Positions 61,620-64,000 of a stretch of DNA of 64,000 bases are shown piece by piece. Location of the stretch: the NCBI GenBank assembly GCA_012934845.2, contig WNNJ02002925.1, positions 1-64,000 of the forward strand, given 5' to 3'. The stretch is from Pomphorhynchus laevis (lineage: Eukaryota > Acanthocephala > Palaeacanthocephala > Echinorhynchida > Pomphorhynchidae). Position 1 is the first letter of the stretch; every line of letters starts with the position of its first letter. The notes below the pieces were generated by a model. The model did no database searches, was not told the DNA's origin, and was given only the letters and a program-made list of their open reading frames with translations. The position numbers and the translations under genes were made by a program.

Positions 61620-61945
61620 ATTATCAGAGGAAATACATCATTAGCATGTATTTGGCCCCGCTGCTATGTTGGGTAGAGGAGTTAGGGGCCGAAACCTGAT
61701 AGCATAGCAGTTCCTCCTGATGACCTCTAATTCTTATTCTGATACAACGTCTGTTATTTATTAGTCAATTCATAAAAATGACGTTTATTTTAAATTTTAT
61801 TTTTTTTTAACTTGATTTAAATTATAGAAAATCTAAAAACAATTATTAATTTTATTATTTAATTATTAAATTTTGATTTAGCATTATTATGTTTTGTTTA
61901 TTTTATAATTATATATAATACGTAGACTCAGTTAGCTGATTTGAT
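61620..61945 (+). repeat. Repeat X, full copy next to a PLE 3' end
   Basis: Hairpin AAATACAT-cattagc-ATGTATTT (61631-61653); module with GGCCCC (61654-61659), CTGCTATG (61661-61668), GGGGCC (61685-61690) and CATAGCAG (61703-61710); TTCCTCCTGATGACCTCTAA; GATACAACGTCTGTTATTTA; the inverted repeat TCAATTCATAAAAATGA; A/T body; end CGTAGACTCAGTTAGCTGAT (about 61920-61939). This is the most complete copy and shows X as the 3' terminal part of the Penelope-like element. Confidence 0.8.
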
Positions 61946-62297
61946 TAATTCATTGACAAGTTTCTAAATTAAGAAAAATACGACATATTGAGATAGTATT
62001 TACATTACAGATTACTGCGTACCCAAGATCCGAACGCAAGGTACGAAACTGCCAGATTGAAATTTGTTTTATGATGCGATATACGACAGTAAAATTTTCA
62101 ATCTAAACAAATTTGCATGGCACATATCTAATACATATTATTAATTAAATTGTTTTAAGTTTTGTAATTAAATATTTTTTGTACTTTATGAGTAAGAGCA
62201 CACATTGTTATCGTATAAATCGTGATAGAAATGAAACGCTTACCAAAAAATTGTTTGTTCTTTTATGAACTGACCAGATCACTAATAATAAATATGT
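61946..62297. other. unassigned AT-rich spacer
   Basis: No gene or repeat family recognised. Confidence 0.4.
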
Positions 62298-62634
62298 ATT
62301 TTTATGAAAACGAGAGTGACACCAATCCGCGTGAATTTTTGTTAGTCATTTTTGGCCAAACGCCGAAGTAAGACGAAACCACTGCTAGATGCCGTTTCGT
62401 CATCACTACGACACATCAGTGATTCGTTGATGAATCATCAGTGATTCGTTGATTGCCGTCTGCTAGTCCTCCTCTGCATCCAGCAGTAGGAGGGAACTGG
62501 CACTGATGAGTCACAGTGATAACGAAATAGCATCTAGAAGCGTTTTTCGTTGCTCTACCGCGTCTAGTTAAAATGACTAACATAAATTCACGCGAATTGC
62601 TATCACTCTCGTTTTGAGATATTCATAAAAAAGT
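62298..62634. repeat. foldback (MITE-like) element, copy 1
   Basis: Long imperfect inverted arms: AAAACGAGAGTGACACCAAT and CGCGTGAATTTTTGTTAGTC on the left against the reverse complement of ATTGCTATCACTCTCGTTTT and GACTAACATAAATTCACGCG on the right. The inner arms (CTGCTAGATGCCGTTTCGTC against AACGAAATAGCATCTAG) continue the fold. A tandem GTGATTCGTTGATT lies in the centre. No ORF. Confidence 0.8.
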
Positions 62635-62689
62635 TTGCCGATATAAAGCTACTATGCGCGAGCATTTACCAATGCTCTTGCTAATGACA

Positions 62690-62940
62690 TTTTTTTGTAA
62701 AGCGGTAGTGATGGCCTATCACTCAATGATTATGTTACTAGAAGTTTTCTAGTACACCAATCAAATGATTCGTTGATTGCCGTCTGCTAGTCCTCTTCTG
62801 CTTCCCGCAGTAGGAGTGAACTGGAACTGATGAGTCATAGTAATGACAAAATAATATCTAGCATTGTTTTTCGTCGTTTCTCCGCGACTGGCTAAAAATA
62901 AATAACAATGATTTTTCTGTTTTCGAATATATCCATGGAA
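62690..62940. repeat. foldback element, copy 2 (one arm decayed)
   Basis: Shares GATTCGTTGATTGCCGTCTG, CTAGTCCTC, GCAGTAGGAG, AACTGATGAGTCA and TTTTTCGTCG with copy 1 in the same order. The left arm is shorter and diverged. The two copies are about 60 bp apart, so they may be a tandem pair or one insertion next to another. Confidence 0.7.
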
Positions 62941-63414
62941 AATATACGTCGTTGTTCAGTAGAAACTTAAATTATAGAACCTTTTGGACTTGGAGATTTA
63001 TTTGGTATTTGATAATCTGCATTAAAATAACACTTTAACTGTGAATACTTGATAACGTCATATATTATACAAATATCTTTAAAACCTGAATTTTTAAATA
63101 TTAAAAAAAGTAGTATGCAACCATTACATCATCGATGTACATAATAGTCCAAAGAACATGTCATTATTTTCTGCAATAACTTACTCATGTATTAATATAA
63201 ACTATAATTTAAAATATTAATAAAATATGAGATATTTATATCATAAATTTATCGAATAATTTATTGAATAAAATTATACCTTCTTCAAATTTATCAGATA
63301 AATTTGAAGAAGGTACGGGAAACAATTGATTTTGCCATTATAATATAAATTATTAAATAGACCATCAACTAAATATAAATATATGACTAAAATTGAATTA
63401 ATATAAGTCTTAAA
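62941..63414. other. AT-rich spacer with a 39-bp palindrome
   Basis: Unassigned, apart from the palindrome at 63277-63315 (listed next). Confidence 0.4.
63277..63315. repeat. perfect 39-bp palindrome
   Basis: TACCTTCTTCAAATTTATC, a single central A, then its exact reverse complement. It lies about 100 bp upstream of the recognisable PLE reading frame. Confidence 0.9.
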
Positions 63415-63900
63415 TAGTTTGATAAAACAACATTTTTTAAAGAGGGATCATCTATATTTAGACAAGTAAAAGGTGTTCCAATGGGTGGTAATAGTAGCCC
63501 AATTATAGCTGACTTGTTTTTAAGCTTTATAGAATATGAATTTGTTCATAACTGTGTAAAAACTAAATCTAAACAATATAAATATATGAAATATATGTTT
63601 CGATACATTGATGATATATGTGTATTTAATTCTAATAATTTTTATTCAATTAGTGAGCACATTTATCCAGAAAGCCTTATTCTTAACAAAACCAATATTA
63701 ATGATAAAGAAGGTGTATATCTAGATATGAACATTAAATTAACATTAACTAAAACTACTATTAATTTATATCGTAAAGATGACATATTTAAATGTATAAG
63801 AAACATATTTTTGCATGAGCATTCAATGCATACCAAATAATATAAAATATAATACATTAAATAATGAAATTTTAAGAATTGTAACAAAATTCACAAAATA
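63415..63900 (+). pseudogene. Penelope-like RT, palm and C-terminal part
   Basis: Reads GSSIFRQVKGVPMGGNSSPI, IADLFLSFIEYEFVHN, YMKYMFRYIDDICVFNSNNF (catalytic YIDD), SEHIYPESLILNKTN, EGVYLDMNIKLTLTKT and NLYRKDDIFKCIRNIFLHEH. This is the PLE pattern KGxPMGxxxxPxxAxxFL ... RYIDDI ... FLDxxI. A stop and frame change follow HSMHTK at about 63838, after which NTLNNEILRIVTKF continues the family sequence to about 63890. Upstream RT motifs are missing in this copy. No GIY-YIG domain is seen. It is sense to the pieces at 48.6 and 61.2 kb. Confidence 0.85.
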
Positions 63901-63925
63901 TAAAAATTCACAAAATCTAAAAAAC

Positions 63926-63988
63926 ATGAAGATGGTTGTTGTGTGCTGCCTAATGCTGTGTGCTGTCGTTTGGCCATCGTTTATTTAA
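63926..63988 (+). other. short hydrophobic reading frame at the window edge
   Basis: MKMVVVCCLMLCAVVWPSFI then a stop: Lys-Met start and a 14-residue hydrophobic stretch, like a signal peptide. It could be the first exon of a secreted-protein gene continuing outside, with a splice before the stop, or chance. Confidence 0.2.
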
Positions 63989-64000
63989 GATTAAACAAAC

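Noticed and set aside
61681-61730. Hammerhead ribozyme in repeat X (GAAA, then CTGATGA, with a 9-bp complementary flank)
   Set aside because: The GAAA and CTGATGA boxes and the flanking pairing are present, but the 22 bases between them cannot form stem III and stem I with a cleavage triplet, two extra C separate the flank from GAAA, and several copies lack the CTGATGA box.
1-64000. CRISPR arrays, bacterial operons, rRNA or tRNA genes
   Set aside because: The tandem repeats found (15, 53 and 69 bp units) have no spacers, and no rRNA or tRNA cloverleaf sequence was recognised on either strand.

Overview
This is an AT-rich animal (metazoan) nuclear window made almost entirely of retroelement wreckage, with one recognisable host gene. 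No rRNA, tRNA, CRISPR or bacterial-type operon is visible. The organism cannot be named from the sequence. An ADF/cofilin gene with spliceosomal introns, L2/CR1-like LINEs, restriction-like-endonuclease (REL) LINEs and Penelope-like elements (PLEs) together point to an invertebrate with a repeat-rich genome.

The host gene is ADF/cofilin on the + strand. Exon 1 contributes only the start ATG (47620-47622). Exon 2 is 52338-52494, exon 3 is 60222-60339 and exon 4 is 60384-60558. Together they encode about 150 residues with Ser at position 3. Intron 1 (4.7 kb) and intron 2 (7.7 kb) are swollen by retroelements; intron 3 is only 44 bp.

Four mobile families explain most of the rest. Family A is L2-like (ORF1 with a PHD-like Cys cluster, ORF2 with APE endonuclease and RT, and a 3' UTR stem-loop), at 1-1135 (+), 11344-11985 (+), 14556-18590 (-), 19156-21135 (-) and 21768-25832 (-). 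Family B is a LINE with an N-terminal CXC-like Cys cluster, a central RT, a CCHC knuckle and a C-terminal REL endonuclease, at 1440-2345 (+), 7925-10891 (-), 27560-28390 (+), 28784-31990 (+) and 52815-55415 (-). Family C is CR1-like (ORF1 with PHD-like cluster, ORF2 APE+RT), at 2395-6411 (-), 12033-14200 (-), 32045-36340 (-, both ORFs open), 38807-43110 (+), plus several fragments. Family P is Penelope-like RT debris with a structured 3' terminal repeat, here called X, scattered over 15-62 kb and clustered at 43.9-45.4, 48.4-49.6, 51.3-52.2 and 60.8-61.9 kb. A further decayed APE-type LINE (family E) sits at 55505-57800 (-).

Layout: 0-7 kb A, B and C copies; 7.0-7.24 kb a foldback element; 7.9-14.2 kb B, A and C copies; 14.5-25.8 kb three A copies head to tail on the - strand, interrupted by X and C pieces; 26-32 kb X, C and B pieces and a nearly whole B element; 32-36.5 kb an apparently intact C element; 36.5-38.6 kb PLE and nested X/C debris; 38.6-43.2 kb a C element bracketed by a shared 42-bp sequence; 43.2-47.6 kb X debris and unassigned DNA upstream of cofilin; 47.6-60.6 kb cofilin with its invaded introns; 60.8-64 kb PLE pieces and two related foldback elements.

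Most noteworthy: the cofilin gene itself; repeat X, whose copies keep a hairpin by compensatory changes next to a pseudoknot-capable module; the covarying 3' stem-loop of family A; the intact C element with 53-bp tandem repeats upstream; a frame switch shared by two A copies; and amplified junction units on both sides of the C element at 38.6-43.2 kb.
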